Translations under genes and position numbers: made by a program | Shown here: piece by piece, positions 24,819 to 32,397 of the stretch | How the letters are laid out: each line of letters begins with the position of its first letter | How positions within the stretch are numbered: position 1 is the stretch's first letter | The notes under the pieces: model-generated | What the model saw: the letters and a program-made list of their open reading frames with translations, nothing else | What the model was told of the DNA's origin: nothing | The model's database searches: none | Assembly: GCA_002437115.1 (NCBI GenBank) | Contig: DJOD01000047.1 | Coordinates: 1-35,243, forward strand | Source: Prevotella sp. UBA6447 | GTDB lineage: Bacteria > Bacteroidota > Bacteroidia > Bacteroidales > Bacteroidaceae | Length of the DNA stretch: 35,243 bases | Reading direction: 5' to 3'

Positions 24819-25826
24819 ATGACAGCAGAGGTTAAGATTGGAATAAGGATAAAAGTGAAAAAAATAACAAGTTCAACCTTTTTAGCAGGAGTGCTGATGT
24901 GCATGGCAACAGAAGCACCTGCACAAGACAACGATTCCATAAAACACAAATGGATAGACGGCAATTTTTACACCGAGGCCAACTACGGCTACAACTTCTT
25001 CGGTGACAACCGCAACACCTACGACTTTCCACATGCCGTGGTCGACCTAAACATACATTTGGGCAAAGGGTGGCATCTGAGCACAGAACAAGAGTTTGAA
25101 TACCTAACCGAAAACGGTGACTGGCCCAAGCACTTCTCCGACGAATACAGCGTCAACTGGGCGTATGTGAAGAAAGACTTTTCTCCCAAGCTAAGTGTCA
25201 TGGCTGGCATCTTGAACATTCCGGTAGGACTAATCAGCTCCTATTACAACACGGGGCTGACCGTCTACGACCCACTCTCAGAAAACCGCGTGCTACCCAT
25301 GAAATGGCATGAGACCGCCATAGCAGCAACAGGCAGACTTGGGAAGTTTGAGTATTGGCTGGGCTATCTCTCACACCTCGATACAGATGTGGAGGACTAT
25401 GAGAATCATGGAGCAGCCGCCAGAGTCAACTGGTATCCCAACGATGCCCTGCGGCTTGGCGTAGCTGGATTCGTAGGGAAAGGCGAGTTTCTCGATGATG
25501 AGTCGGATGCCGAAAGATGGTGCAACTACGCCGGCTTCGACTATAATTACGATCACGGCAAATGGATTTCCAGCGGAGAAGTGGTCTATCAGTCGGAAAG
25601 CAACGACATGGCCATTGGAGCGGAGGTCGGCTATCGGCTTGCCAATTGGCTCCTCCCATTTGTGAGATACGACCTACTCACCATTGCAAATGAAAAAAAC
25701 TACCGCGTGTCAACTGTTGGATTGAACGTGGGACCGTGGCATGGCTTTGGCGTCAAGCTACAAATATCACAGGAAGGGGGCAACGCGAGGTTCGACTCCA
25801 GCCTGACATACAACCTGGGGTTTTAG
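24819..25826 (+). CDS. Porin-like outer-membrane beta-barrel protein
   Basis: 335 residues. An N-terminal signal peptide (STFLAGVLMCMATEAPAQ) precedes a barrel of alternating amphipathic strands (EANYGYNFFGDN, VVDLNIHLGKGWHLSTEQEF, WLGYLSHL, AIGAEVGYRLANWLLPFVRY) ending in SSLTYNLGF with a terminal Phe, as outer-membrane barrels do. It resembles phosphate-selective or carbohydrate porins of Bacteroidota (OprO/OprP-like). The motif KLSVMAGILNIPVGL fits that group's N-terminal strands. The solute is not predictable. The gene starts 27 bases after uvrA, so it may be read from the uvrA transcript. The extra positively charged stretch (EVKIGIRIKVKK) before the hydrophobic segment suggests that a GTG at 24855 could be the true start. 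Confidence 0.75.
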   Translation: MTAEVKIGIRIKVKKITSSTFLAGVLMCMATEAPAQDNDSIKHKWIDGNFYTEANYGYNFFGDNRNTYDFPHAVVDLNIHLGKGWHLSTEQEFEYLTENGDWPKHFSDEYSVNWAYVKKDFSPKLSVMAGILNIPVGLISSYYNTGLTVYDPLSENRVLPMKWHETAIAATGRLGKFEYWLGYLSHLDTDVEDYENHGAAARVNWYPNDALRLGVAGFVGKGEFLDDESDAERWCNYAGFDYNYDHGKWISSGEVVYQSESNDMAIGAEVGYRLANWLLPFVRYDLLTIANEKNYRVSTVGLNVGPWHGFGVKLQISQEGGNARFDSSLTYNLGF

Positions 25827-25928
25827 GAATTCCTTAAAACCAAATCAGTCATTAGAAACAGCTGTTCTTGTTTTCAAAAACTTTGAATTGCAGGGCGCGG
25901 TTACTTTGTCCCTGCTAATGATTTAGGT

Positions 25929-26396
25929 TTATTGTTTTCGCAAATGAATAATTGGATATGGTTTGCCATCAGCATCCGTAAAATGTTTGCCTGTGACCTT
26001 GTAACCTTGTCGCAAATAGAATTGATATGCCTCCGAGTTTTGTTCGTTAACATCAATCTTGCGGATATGCTTATTAGTAAGAGCAAAGTTGAGCAACGAA
26101 GAACCATACCCCTTACCTTTCTCAGACGGAAGCACAAACAACATTTCCACCATCTCGTCACTCAATCCCATGAATGCCACAATATGCTGCATTCGGATGA
26201 CATACAACTCTACAGCCTGAAAATAGATATCCTTGATGCGAGCCCGATAAAAGCGCAAGTCTTCTTCCGAAAGGAAATGATGTGAACTCCTTACGGATTT
26301 CTCCCATACTTTTATTAGTTCTTCTTTCAAAGCATCGGTAAGATTATCTATTCGTTCTATTCTATAGCAACCTTCCATTGTCATTATATTCTCCAT
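25929..26396 (-). CDS. GNAT family N-acetyltransferase
   Basis: 155 residues, the normal size. Acetyl-CoA binding motif A is seen in VEMLFVLPSEKGKGYGSSLL (about 83-102, with the R/Q-x-x-G-x-G/A-like KGKGYG), preceded by strand beta-4 and followed by the motif B part VNEQNSEAYQFYLRQGYKVTG (about 115-136). It resembles the YjaB-like small GNATs, with HFLSEEDLRFYR near the N-terminus. It probably acetylates an amino group on an unknown small molecule or protein in the cytoplasm. A TAATTTTG -7 element lies 29 bases from the ATG at 26396. It converges on the porin-like gene from the right. It is more AT-rich than the uvrA region and begins the AT-rich accessory stretch. Confidence 0.85.
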   Translation of the reverse strand: MENIMTMEGCYRIERIDNLTDALKEELIKVWEKSVRSSHHFLSEEDLRFYRARIKDIYFQAVELYVIRMQHIVAFMGLSDEMVEMLFVLPSEKGKGYGSSLLNFALTNKHIRKIDVNEQNSEAYQFYLRQGYKVTGKHFTDADGKPYPIIHLRKQ

Positions 26397-26416
26397 ACAT
26401 GATTATAGAGTCAACC

Positions 26417-26433
26417 AGCAAGTGCAAAATTAA
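26417..26433. repeat. 17-bp direct repeat, left copy
   Basis: AGCAAGTGCAAAATTAA, identical and in the same orientation as bases 32789-32805. Here it includes the minus-strand -7 element (TAATTTTG, 26425-26432) of the GNAT gene. The two copies bracket the AT-rich accessory region. Confidence 0.8.
26425..26432 (-). promoter_or_regulatory. -7 element of the GNAT gene promoter (TAATTTTG)
   Basis: The minus strand reads TAATTTTG, 29 bases before the ATG at 26396. No -33 TTTG at the usual spacing. Confidence 0.45.
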
Positions 26434-26510
26434 GAATAAATTTTAAAAAGCTCTTCTTTGGTGTAGAAAAGTTCAGTTTTTCCCCTGGTCTCCTGTTAAT
26501 TTTCGCTTGC

Positions 26511-26789
26511 ATGGAAGATATTCTCTTGTCTGTCACACTACTAATGTCCACTCCCTTCGGTATGTATTGTCTTATCAGTTTATTGGTGTCTTCAACAGTT
26601 ACGAAAATGAAGATTAAGACTACCGATTACAAAGTTACTGCTTTATTTTGTGTTATTGTTACCCACCGCTTTGAGCCTACCTCCAAGTATGTTCTTCTTT
26701 TCATTGGTGGCTTGGCTCTATCTCTTGTCTTCTCCATTTGGGGTAATCTTACCCAATGGCGAGAGAAGATTGGGAAGAGGCAGACTTGA
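26511..26789 (+). CDS. Small membrane protein, hypothetical
   Basis: 92 residues. Hydrophobic segments at about 4-30 (ILLSVTLLMSTPFGMYCLIS) and 63-80 (YVLLFIGGLALSLVFSIWG), with a weaker one near 41-51 (YKVTALFCVIV). This suggests two or three membrane helices with a basic loop (KMKIKTTDYK) between. No family recognised. The C-terminus overlaps the next ORF by 34 bases in the -1 frame. The junction residues (LTQWREK against AREDWEEADL) suggest that the two may have been one gene broken by a one-base loss, or two overlapping genes. AT-rich, in the accessory region, opposite strand to the GTPase operon. Confidence 0.5.
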   Translation: MEDILLSVTLLMSTPFGMYCLISLLVSSTVTKMKIKTTDYKVTALFCVIVTHRFEPTSKYVLLFIGGLALSLVFSIWGNLTQWREKIGKRQT

Positions 26790-27028
26790 AGTATCGAACA
26801 TTGCGAATGGTACTGCCATCTGACGACCCGAATATTCGTTATATCGAAAAGTACTTCTCAGTACAACGTGATGATGATGTTATCAATAATGTTAGAAATC
26901 GTGTCGCAGTTTATGAGGATTCTATTCGCAGACACCATGAAATGGTTGAAATCGCTGCTTACAAAAATAGCATTGCGAAAAAGCTATCACACGAAGCAGA
27001 TGAAATTAGGAAAACGATTGTAAAATAA
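26756..27028 (+). CDS. Small charged, helical protein, hypothetical
   Basis: 90 residues, no signal peptide or membrane segment. It is strongly charged and predicted helical throughout (DDDVINNVRNRVAVYEDSIR, KNSIAKKLSHEADEIRKTI), likely forming a coiled coil. Its ATG at 26756 lies inside the preceding small membrane protein gene. If the frames are joined, the product would be a membrane anchor followed by a cytoplasmic coiled-coil tail of about 175 residues. No family recognised. It ends 85 bases before the stop codon of the convergent GTPase operon. Confidence 0.45.
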   Translation: MAREDWEEADLKYRTLRMVLPSDDPNIRYIEKYFSVQRDDDVINNVRNRVAVYEDSIRRHHEMVEIAAYKNSIAKKLSHEADEIRKTIVK

Positions 27029-27113
27029 GATTACATATGAGAGTTGTGTAAGAGGAATATCCACATACACAACCCCATTTCTATAATATTCACCTCCTTA
27101 ATATCAGGTGCCA

Positions 27114-28331
27114 TCAATGCCTGTCACCACCAATAATCTTATTCCCTATCAGCAATTCAAATGAATACCATCGTGAACTGCTCAAATAACTACTTAGGTA
27201 TATGGATGATGAATGATGTCCTTTTTCCACACTAAAGGTTGTGGAATTAGAATAGGAATAATTACCATCAAACGCTCTTACTCCCAATGTAACAGTCTTT
27301 TCGTAATAGCCATAATACTCAAATGACAAATAGCCAGAATTGAAGTTGAATGATGTACTTTTAATAAATAATGGTTGCTGTTCCATATAGATATTCTTCA
27401 ACGTATTCAATTCCGTTTCTGCCTCTTCACGCTTACTTTGTTCCAATGATAAAGAGGACTCTAAGTTACTAATATTTCCGTTAAGAACTGTTATGTCTGA
27501 ATTTAGTTTTTGGATAGTTTTGCCTTTTTGAACGTTTTCGTTTTGAGACTGTTCAAGTGTTTGTTGAGTACTGTTCAAAGTATCATTTAGAAAGAACAAA
27601 CCAACGCCACAAAATACTACTATCAAGCACAAAATAATAACATTTTTGTACTGTTTCTTTTGCTTGTTCAGTTTGTCGTATTGGGTCTTTAACTTACCAT
27701 ATTCGGAAGACAACTCGTCTTTTTCTTTGTGTAACTTTCTAATGATACCTTTATAACCAGAAAGCGAAGCTGTGTCGTATCCTTTATCTTTAGCTACATA
27801 AGTATAGGCGTATTTGTATGAAGCATCAATGATGGCATCATTGGAATCACTATATGCAAAGACCTTCTTCTCTGTATTGGATATAGAATAATTGACAGGT
27901 GGAAGAGACTTTGTATAAGATTCTATTCCGTCCATTCCATTTCTTATGATAGCTGTAACTGTATTCACTTCTTGCATTTTATTGGCAAGACTATTTGTTG
28001 TCGATACAATGTCGCCTTGTTCGTTGAATGCTATTATATCACCATGAGAAACCAACTCTGCTATGGCATTCTCAAATACAGTAAATAATCCACTTAAATT
28101 GGAGAACATCATGCCATTGAGAAGTACGCAGAAACCTATAGATTGTGAATATTTGTCTAATTGACGAATATACCCATAATACATAAGTTCTTTATCTCTG
28201 TGTATTATAATTTGGGACTTAGAACGTGCTTGCGCAATAAAATTTTGATATATTTCCCTTGCGTAGTTGTCGGGATATTGTGTATACCCGTTATCAAAAG
28301 AACCAAATATATAGATAGAACTGTTTACCAT
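27114..28331 (-). CDS. Membrane-spanning coiled-coil protein, last gene of GTPase operon
   Basis: 405 residues, family not recognised by name. Residues 1-130 form a mixed alpha/beta domain (SIYIFGSFDNGY, MYYGYIRQLDKYSQSIGFCV, LSGLFTVFENAIAELVSHGD). A second part follows (about 140-190, KVFAYSDSNDAIIDASYKYA). Next come a coiled coil (195-228), one membrane helix (230-248), a long coiled coil (252-315) and a C-terminal beta-sandwich-like domain (320-405, FEYYGYYEKTVTLGVRAF). The basic side before the helix (KKQYK) places the N-terminus in the cytoplasm and the C-terminus outside. The same order, with clear similarity in the first domain, is found in the broken gene 28878-30292, so they are paralogues. 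Its ATG shares a base with the stop of the protease gene (TAATG), showing coupling. Confidence 0.8.
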   Translation of the reverse strand: MVNSSIYIFGSFDNGYTQYPDNYAREIYQNFIAQARSKSQIIIHRDKELMYYGYIRQLDKYSQSIGFCVLLNGMMFSNLSGLFTVFENAIAELVSHGDIIAFNEQGDIVSTTNSLANKMQEVNTVTAIIRNGMDGIESYTKSLPPVNYSISNTEKKVFAYSDSNDAIIDASYKYAYTYVAKDKGYDTASLSGYKGIIRKLHKEKDELSSEYGKLKTQYDKLNKQKKQYKNVIILCLIVVFCGVGLFFLNDTLNSTQQTLEQSQNENVQKGKTIQKLNSDITVLNGNISNLESSLSLEQSKREEAETELNTLKNIYMEQQPLFIKSTSFNFNSGYLSFEYYGYYEKTVTLGVRAFDGNYSYSNSTTFSVEKGHHSSSIYLSSYLSSSRWYSFELLIGNKIIGGDRH

Positions 28332-28867
28332 TATTTCAATTTAAAGATTAAAACCTCTTGCTCATTGTCTATTTTGATAGTAGCAAGCCTGTCTAAAATC
28401 TCATTTCCAAGCAATAGCGGTGCATTGATATTGTTCGATACCGTAGCTTGCACATTAGGGCAAGAGATTTGGTCATTGATAACAACCTCTTTTAAGTTCA
28501 CCACCATATTTTCTACAACACTTCCGTCTGCTATTTGAGACGGGGCTGTTCCGAGGAAATCGTCTTTAGTCAGTTTACCTTTCTGATAGAGATAATTTGC
28601 CTCAGCTACAGAAATGAGCGTACCAGAGCAACCTGTGTCGAATATCATATCGAATCCAACTCCATTGACCTTTACTTGTACATACTTTACTCCGTTCTCA
28701 TTTCGGAAAGGGACGACAATCTCGTCTCCACTTTGAGCATAAGAAGCATCATCTGTCTCCTCGGTAACATTCTCGGTTTCTACGTATATAGGCTTTTTCT
28801 TATCACCACCACACGAGGTAAGTGTGATGGTGATAAATAAGCCTAAAATGAATTTAGTCATGTTCAT
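28331..28867 (-). CDS. Retropepsin-like aspartic protease lipoprotein
   Basis: 178 residues. The N-terminus MTKFILGLFITITLTSC is a lipoprotein signal with lipobox LTSC, so Cys19 would be lipidated and the protein sits on the envelope facing the periplasm or surface. A polar linker (20-50) leads to a retropepsin-like domain. VQVKVNGVGFDMIFDTGCSG has the active-site DTG (77-79), and LLLGNEILDRL (151-161) is the typical closing glycine motif of single-domain aspartic proteases (compare LLG-x-x-x-L). Such proteins act as homodimers with one Asp each. It is 10 bases downstream of the broken coiled-coil gene and overlaps the next. A role in cleaving outer parts of the operon's membrane proteins is an inference from context. 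Confidence 0.85.
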   Translation of the reverse strand: MNMTKFILGLFITITLTSCGGDKKKPIYVETENVTEETDDASYAQSGDEIVVPFRNENGVKYVQVKVNGVGFDMIFDTGCSGTLISVAEANYLYQKGKLTKDDFLGTAPSQIADGSVVENMVVNLKEVVINDQISCPNVQATVSNNINAPLLLGNEILDRLATIKIDNEQEVLIFKLK

Positions 28868-28877
28868 ATTCGTCCTG

Positions 28878-29843
28878 CTAAGGTTGTACCATCAAAGAAC
28901 GGCTTGCACTTTCTCCATTGGCATTCTGATAGGTTAGAGTAACCTTGTCTGATTTTGGAACAAAAGTAACCTTAGCACCATTGTCTCCGTCAACAATTTG
29001 TCCTCCCTCAATACTCCATTTAGTGCCTTCGTTAGTTGTTGGGACCTGTATGGTTGCACTATACACTTTGCCAACTTTCAATAATTCGCCACTTTTCTCA
29101 TTATATTTTGAGACATCTATTGTTACATTTTTATGAAAATCGTCTGCCGACTTGTTGCCACCTTCTGAGGAAGAATGCTGATTTCTCAATTCTTCATTTT
29201 CTTCTTTCAGTTGATATATTGAGTCCTGCAAGCTCTCTAAAGACTTATCTGGCTTGCTTTCTTTTGGAGAAGTTTTGAATAAGAGAAGAACCAACACCAA
29301 AAGAAGAATAACTAAATTCACTAATGGTATCAAACGTTTCAAGAAAGACAACTCCCCCTTCTTCTGCTTAACCTTTTCCTCATGTCTATTTCCTCTTTGA
29401 CCTCCTAAGATGCTTGCAAGTTCAAGGACAGGCTCTTTAATAAGGTCTATATTCTTCGTCGCCTTTTGATTTTGTCCTATCTGCCTATTTAAATTAGCTA
29501 TGGCAGCATCTTTTTCCCCTATCAATTTATCTTTTTGTGAAACAGCTGCTTGCAAGTTTGTACATTCCATTTGCTTAGATGTCAAAGAGTCATTAAGAGA
29601 ACGATTCCTTTGGTCTTTAGCGTTAAGTTCTGCATTATATCTCTCTTCGTATTGTTGCTTTACAGACAGCAATTTAGATTCATATTGCTGAGCCAGACTA
29701 TCTTCTCTGACTGTAGGATAGTATGGAGAAAGAGCTATCTTGCCATATTGTTTAACCGTTGCCTGTACCTCTTGGGGTGTTATTTCATAAAGATTTCTTG
29801 CAGTAACATTATTGCCTCCAATGGTAAACCACTCAAGCCACAA
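28878..29843 (-). CDS. C-terminal part of a split membrane-spanning coiled-coil protein
   Basis: A 321-residue frame whose first possible start is a TTG at 29843, inside the coding sequence of the upstream ORF (29780-30292). Residues 1-45 (NNVTARNLYEITPQEVQATV, GKIALSPYYPT) correspond in position and pattern to residues 140-185 of the 405-residue paralogue. Then follow a long coiled coil (46-125), a basic stretch (KQKKGELSFLKR), one membrane helix (171-190), a short coiled coil (198-221) and an Ig/PKD-like beta domain (235-321, WSIEGGQIVDGDNGAKVTFV) outside the membrane. With no independent start, it is best seen as the second half of one gene interrupted by a frame break between about 29848 and 29780. 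A real translational re-initiation or frameshift signal was not found. Confidence 0.75.
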   Translation of the reverse strand: MWLEWFTIGGNNVTARNLYEITPQEVQATVKQYGKIALSPYYPTVREDSLAQQYESKLLSVKQQYEERYNAELNAKDQRNRSLNDSLTSKQMECTNLQAAVSQKDKLIGEKDAAIANLNRQIGQNQKATKNIDLIKEPVLELASILGGQRGNRHEEKVKQKKGELSFLKRLIPLVNLVILLLVLVLLLFKTSPKESKPDKSLESLQDSIYQLKEENEELRNQHSSSEGGNKSADDFHKNVTIDVSKYNEKSGELLKVGKVYSATIQVPTTNEGTKWSIEGGQIVDGDNGAKVTFVPKSDKVTLTYQNANGESASRSLMVQP

Positions 29844-30292
29844 ATATCATCTTTACGTTTACGGAGCATGGATACAAGGGAATCCCAAATAGTTTTTTTA
29901 ATAGAATCCATCAGGTGAGATGCACTGTCAAAATTCGCAATATCATATTTATACTTTCCCTTCTGAAAATTCAAAATATTATTCAGAACATGAACAGTAA
30001 ACACGTAATCCAATATTTTGTAGATTCCAAGGAAATCTTTTAAATACACATCAGATCTGATGGAGAGCCCGAAATAAGAACCCTCACGCCCATCATTTCC
30101 GACAACATCTTTACAGACTATATAATTGTAATAACAATAAGTTTTACCATTTGATGAGCGTGTCTGTATTAAGAACTTCACTACATCGGAGTTGCTCTGA
30201 GCATAGAAATTGCCAAAGTAATTGCGGTCATCCTCCTTGCCCCAGAAGCTCTGACCATTGGGTACTCCGTGAACAAAAATTTCTATATCCAT
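29780..30292 (-). CDS. N-terminal part of a split membrane-spanning coiled-coil protein
   Basis: 170 residues. The N-terminal domain has the pattern MDIEIFVHGVPNGQSFWGK, VKFLIQTRSSNGKTYCYYNY, REGSYFGLSIRSDVYLKDFL. It aligns along its length with the first 130 residues of the 405-residue paralogue (IYIFGSFDNGY, MYYGYIRQLD, GFCVLLNGMMFSNLSGLF). Beyond about residue 150 the frame (ICGLSGLPLEAIMLLQEIFMK) no longer follows the paralogue, while the -1 frame does (see 28878-29843). This suggests that one base was lost. I recall similar single-ORF proteins in Bacteroides but cannot verify them. The ATG lies 4 bases after the GTPase stop, so it is the third gene of the operon. No catalytic motif is seen; it may be a sensor or scaffold domain. 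Confidence 0.78.
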   Translation of the reverse strand: MDIEIFVHGVPNGQSFWGKEDDRNYFGNFYAQSNSDVVKFLIQTRSSNGKTYCYYNYIVCKDVVGNDGREGSYFGLSIRSDVYLKDFLGIYKILDYVFTVHVLNNILNFQKGKYKYDIANFDSASHLMDSIKKTIWDSLVSMLRKRKDDICGLSGLPLEAIMLLQEIFMK

Positions 30293-30296
30293 ATTA

Positions 30297-31262
30297 TCAA
30301 CCTCTTATGCGTTTTAGTATAAAATTCCACAAGTTTCTTGGATAAGCATCAGGACCTTGCTCAAAAGTAAGCGTACCATCCGAGGCTTCTGAAAAATCAC
30401 CCGTTTGAAATGCCACAAAATCAAAATTGTATGGCTTCCATAATTTTGTAATTGGATTTACGTTCATAAATGGAGCAAAAATACCAGGGTATAAATATTC
30501 CGTATGTTGTAAAGCTTGACTGTATCTGATGTTACCTGGACTAATGACGTATGGGGTCTCATCAATTTTATTGAATACAAACATAACCTTATCCTTAGGA
30601 GCTATGCGTGTCTTCAACTTTTGAAGTTTGACTGCATATTGCCTGCGAGCCTCTACGTCCATTCGCTTGTTAGTCTTGTCCGGCTCAACCATAATAGCCC
30701 AAATCTTTCTGTTAGGACTACTGATAATAGCGTTGACATACTTAGGAAAACTTTCTTGTGGGTTCTCTGGATAGAAATAATACTCTCCAGGTCCTTCGAG
30801 TATCTGGCACAAAGGCTTACCATCGCGCAATACTTGCACAAGCATAAAATTTATCTTGCTCGTTGACTTTGCCGCATCCTCGCTTCCTATCATCGAGTCG
30901 AATTTAGCGCACATGTCGCTATAGTTCTTGTCGTAGGTTGGTCTGAACGAAGTCACAGGCTCTATGGTGTACCCTTTTCCCTGCAAGTATCGTGTCAAAC
31001 GAATCAAGGTCATAGTTTTTCCACAAGCTGGTGGTCCGAAGAAAACCACTAAAGGAGTCTTGTAATCGGCAATCGTCACCTTTATCTTGTTGGCATCATT
31101 CAGTTCCTCTGTGCTCATGCCCGCTTCGTTTACTTGCATGTTTGGTGCAGAAGCATCTACTGTAGAGGCATCAGCCTCCTTTGGAATCTCGTTAGTAGTT
31201 GTTCCCTCTGGGATTGGTGTAGCTACATTTTCCGTGCTACCGCCTAAATTCATTTCTGCCAT
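30297..31262 (-). CDS. P-loop GTPase (TRAFAC-like)
   Basis: 321 residues. A 60-residue disordered, acidic/threonine-rich start is followed by a GTPase domain. The G1/Walker A motif is FFGPPACGKT (74-83) and a G3-like motif LEGPGEYYF (155-163) stands where DxxG is usual. The G4 motif is FNKID (230-234), giving guanine specificity. The segment VTSFRPTYDKNYSD may serve as switch I. The domain is followed by a C-terminal part with aromatic residues (WKPYNFDFVAF, NLWNFILKRI). No signal or membrane segment, so cytoplasmic. It resembles the GTPases predicted at the centre of GTPase-based conflict systems (work of the Aravind group), but I cannot confirm membership. It is the second gene of the operon (11 bases after the membrane protein, 4 before the next). 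Confidence 0.85.
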   Translation of the reverse strand: MAEMNLGGSTENVATPIPEGTTTNEIPKEADASTVDASAPNMQVNEAGMSTEELNDANKIKVTIADYKTPLVVFFGPPACGKTMTLIRLTRYLQGKGYTIEPVTSFRPTYDKNYSDMCAKFDSMIGSEDAAKSTSKINFMLVQVLRDGKPLCQILEGPGEYYFYPENPQESFPKYVNAIISSPNRKIWAIMVEPDKTNKRMDVEARRQYAVKLQKLKTRIAPKDKVMFVFNKIDETPYVISPGNIRYSQALQHTEYLYPGIFAPFMNVNPITKLWKPYNFDFVAFQTGDFSEASDGTLTFEQGPDAYPRNLWNFILKRIRG

Positions 31263-31273
31263 ATTCCTTATTA

Positions 31274-32332
31274 TTAAATTTCACTTTTCTTGAATGCTAA
31301 ATCAAAGAAGATGAATGCTGCTATATCAACCAAGATGGATATGATTATCCAAAACATGAATCCATGTCCCGCATATTCACCTGCCATAAAGTCCTCCCAA
31401 ACATCAAAGACGCTTATCATACGTTTCACTTTTGTCACAGGATTGTCTGCGGTATAGTTCGCCTCGTCTGTTTTGGATGAAAAGTTCACAAAGTCACGAT
31501 TTTTCTTTACCGTATTATATGCAGTGTTGAGTTTGTCACAAACATCTTCAATGTCTTCTGCATCATTGAGGTTGATGGTCTTATCCTCAATATATTTCTT
31601 CACTAAAGCTAAGTTCTCATCATCTCGCTTTACCTCTTTTATATTGTCAGAGTTGGGTGAGAGAATGTGTGCCATTATATTGTTTGCTCGATTTTCTGCA
31701 AGAATGTAGATTTTCGTGCGATAAGCATCACAAAGTTTATCACGGTCTTGTTTAGATGTACCCTTATAACTCAATGGCTCTATCTTGTCAACTCCCAAGA
31801 GTGTAGCAAACTTGCGCAATATTTCTTTAGATTTTGGTCCGAAACCTGGATTAACCTCATTCTTAATCTCAGCTTCCAATTCACCTAAGAGAACATCCAC
31901 ATTGTTTTTTAGTTCATTGACTTTCAATGTCGCCTGAGTCTTATTGTTGGTATTATTCTTAATTTGGCTCAAATATCCTCTTGTCGTAGAAATATCCGTA
32001 TTAACCTTATCGTTAATCACTGTACGATAAAAGAAAGTATGCGTATTTGTCGGCATACTACAGATTAGCCAGAATATGAGAACGATAACAATTCCACCGA
32101 CTAAACGCAAGCCACGCTTTTCAAGATAGATGTTTTGGTTGAGACTATCGACAATCATCTTTGTTCCCAAAGATGCAATGATAAAAAATCCGACAGTAAC
32201 AACCCAACACATAGCTAAAGGCCATGAGGATAACAATAAATGTAGTGATTCTGCTGTTGCCCAACAGCTGACGGCAGCGAAAGCTAAAAATGCAATCGTC
32301 CAGATCAATTTTAAATAATTATTCTGTTCCAT
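31274..32332 (-). CDS. Four-helix membrane protein with large outer loop, first main gene of GTPase operon
   Basis: 352 residues. Helices at about 10-30 (IWTIAFLAFAAVSCWATAES), 37-56 (WPLAMCWVVTVGFFIIASLG), 76-93 (RLVGGIVIVLIFWLIC) and 324-346 (FMFWIIISILVDIAAFIFF). Positive charges (EKRGLR, KKSEI) place both ends inside, so the 230-residue segment between helices 3 and 4 faces outside. It is polar and helical (SQIKNNTNNKTQATLKVNEL, NLNDAEDIEDVCDKL). The topology recalls DUF4407-type membrane proteins but I see no firm family match. It is followed 11 bases later by the GTPase, hinting that the GTPase may act at this protein. ATG 32332 is the only good start; upstream is a 330-base leader. Confidence 0.8.
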   Translation of the reverse strand: MEQNNYLKLIWTIAFLAFAAVSCWATAESLHLLLSSWPLAMCWVVTVGFFIIASLGTKMIVDSLNQNIYLEKRGLRLVGGIVIVLIFWLICSMPTNTHTFFYRTVINDKVNTDISTTRGYLSQIKNNTNNKTQATLKVNELKNNVDVLLGELEAEIKNEVNPGFGPKSKEILRKFATLLGVDKIEPLSYKGTSKQDRDKLCDAYRTKIYILAENRANNIMAHILSPNSDNIKEVKRDDENLALVKKYIEDKTINLNDAEDIEDVCDKLNTAYNTVKKNRDFVNFSSKTDEANYTADNPVTKVKRMISVFDVWEDFMAGEYAGHGFMFWIIISILVDIAAFIFFDLAFKKSEI

Positions 32333-32397
32333 TTATCTTTAGAAAAAGAGGATTATCTCCCAACTTGTTCCCAGAAGCTGCATTAGTTAATAAAGTT

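Noticed and set aside
29780..29850. Programmed -1 frameshift signal
   Set aside because: I looked for an X-XXY-YYZ heptamer in frame within the overlap of the split gene and found none, so a mutation or sequence error is more likely.
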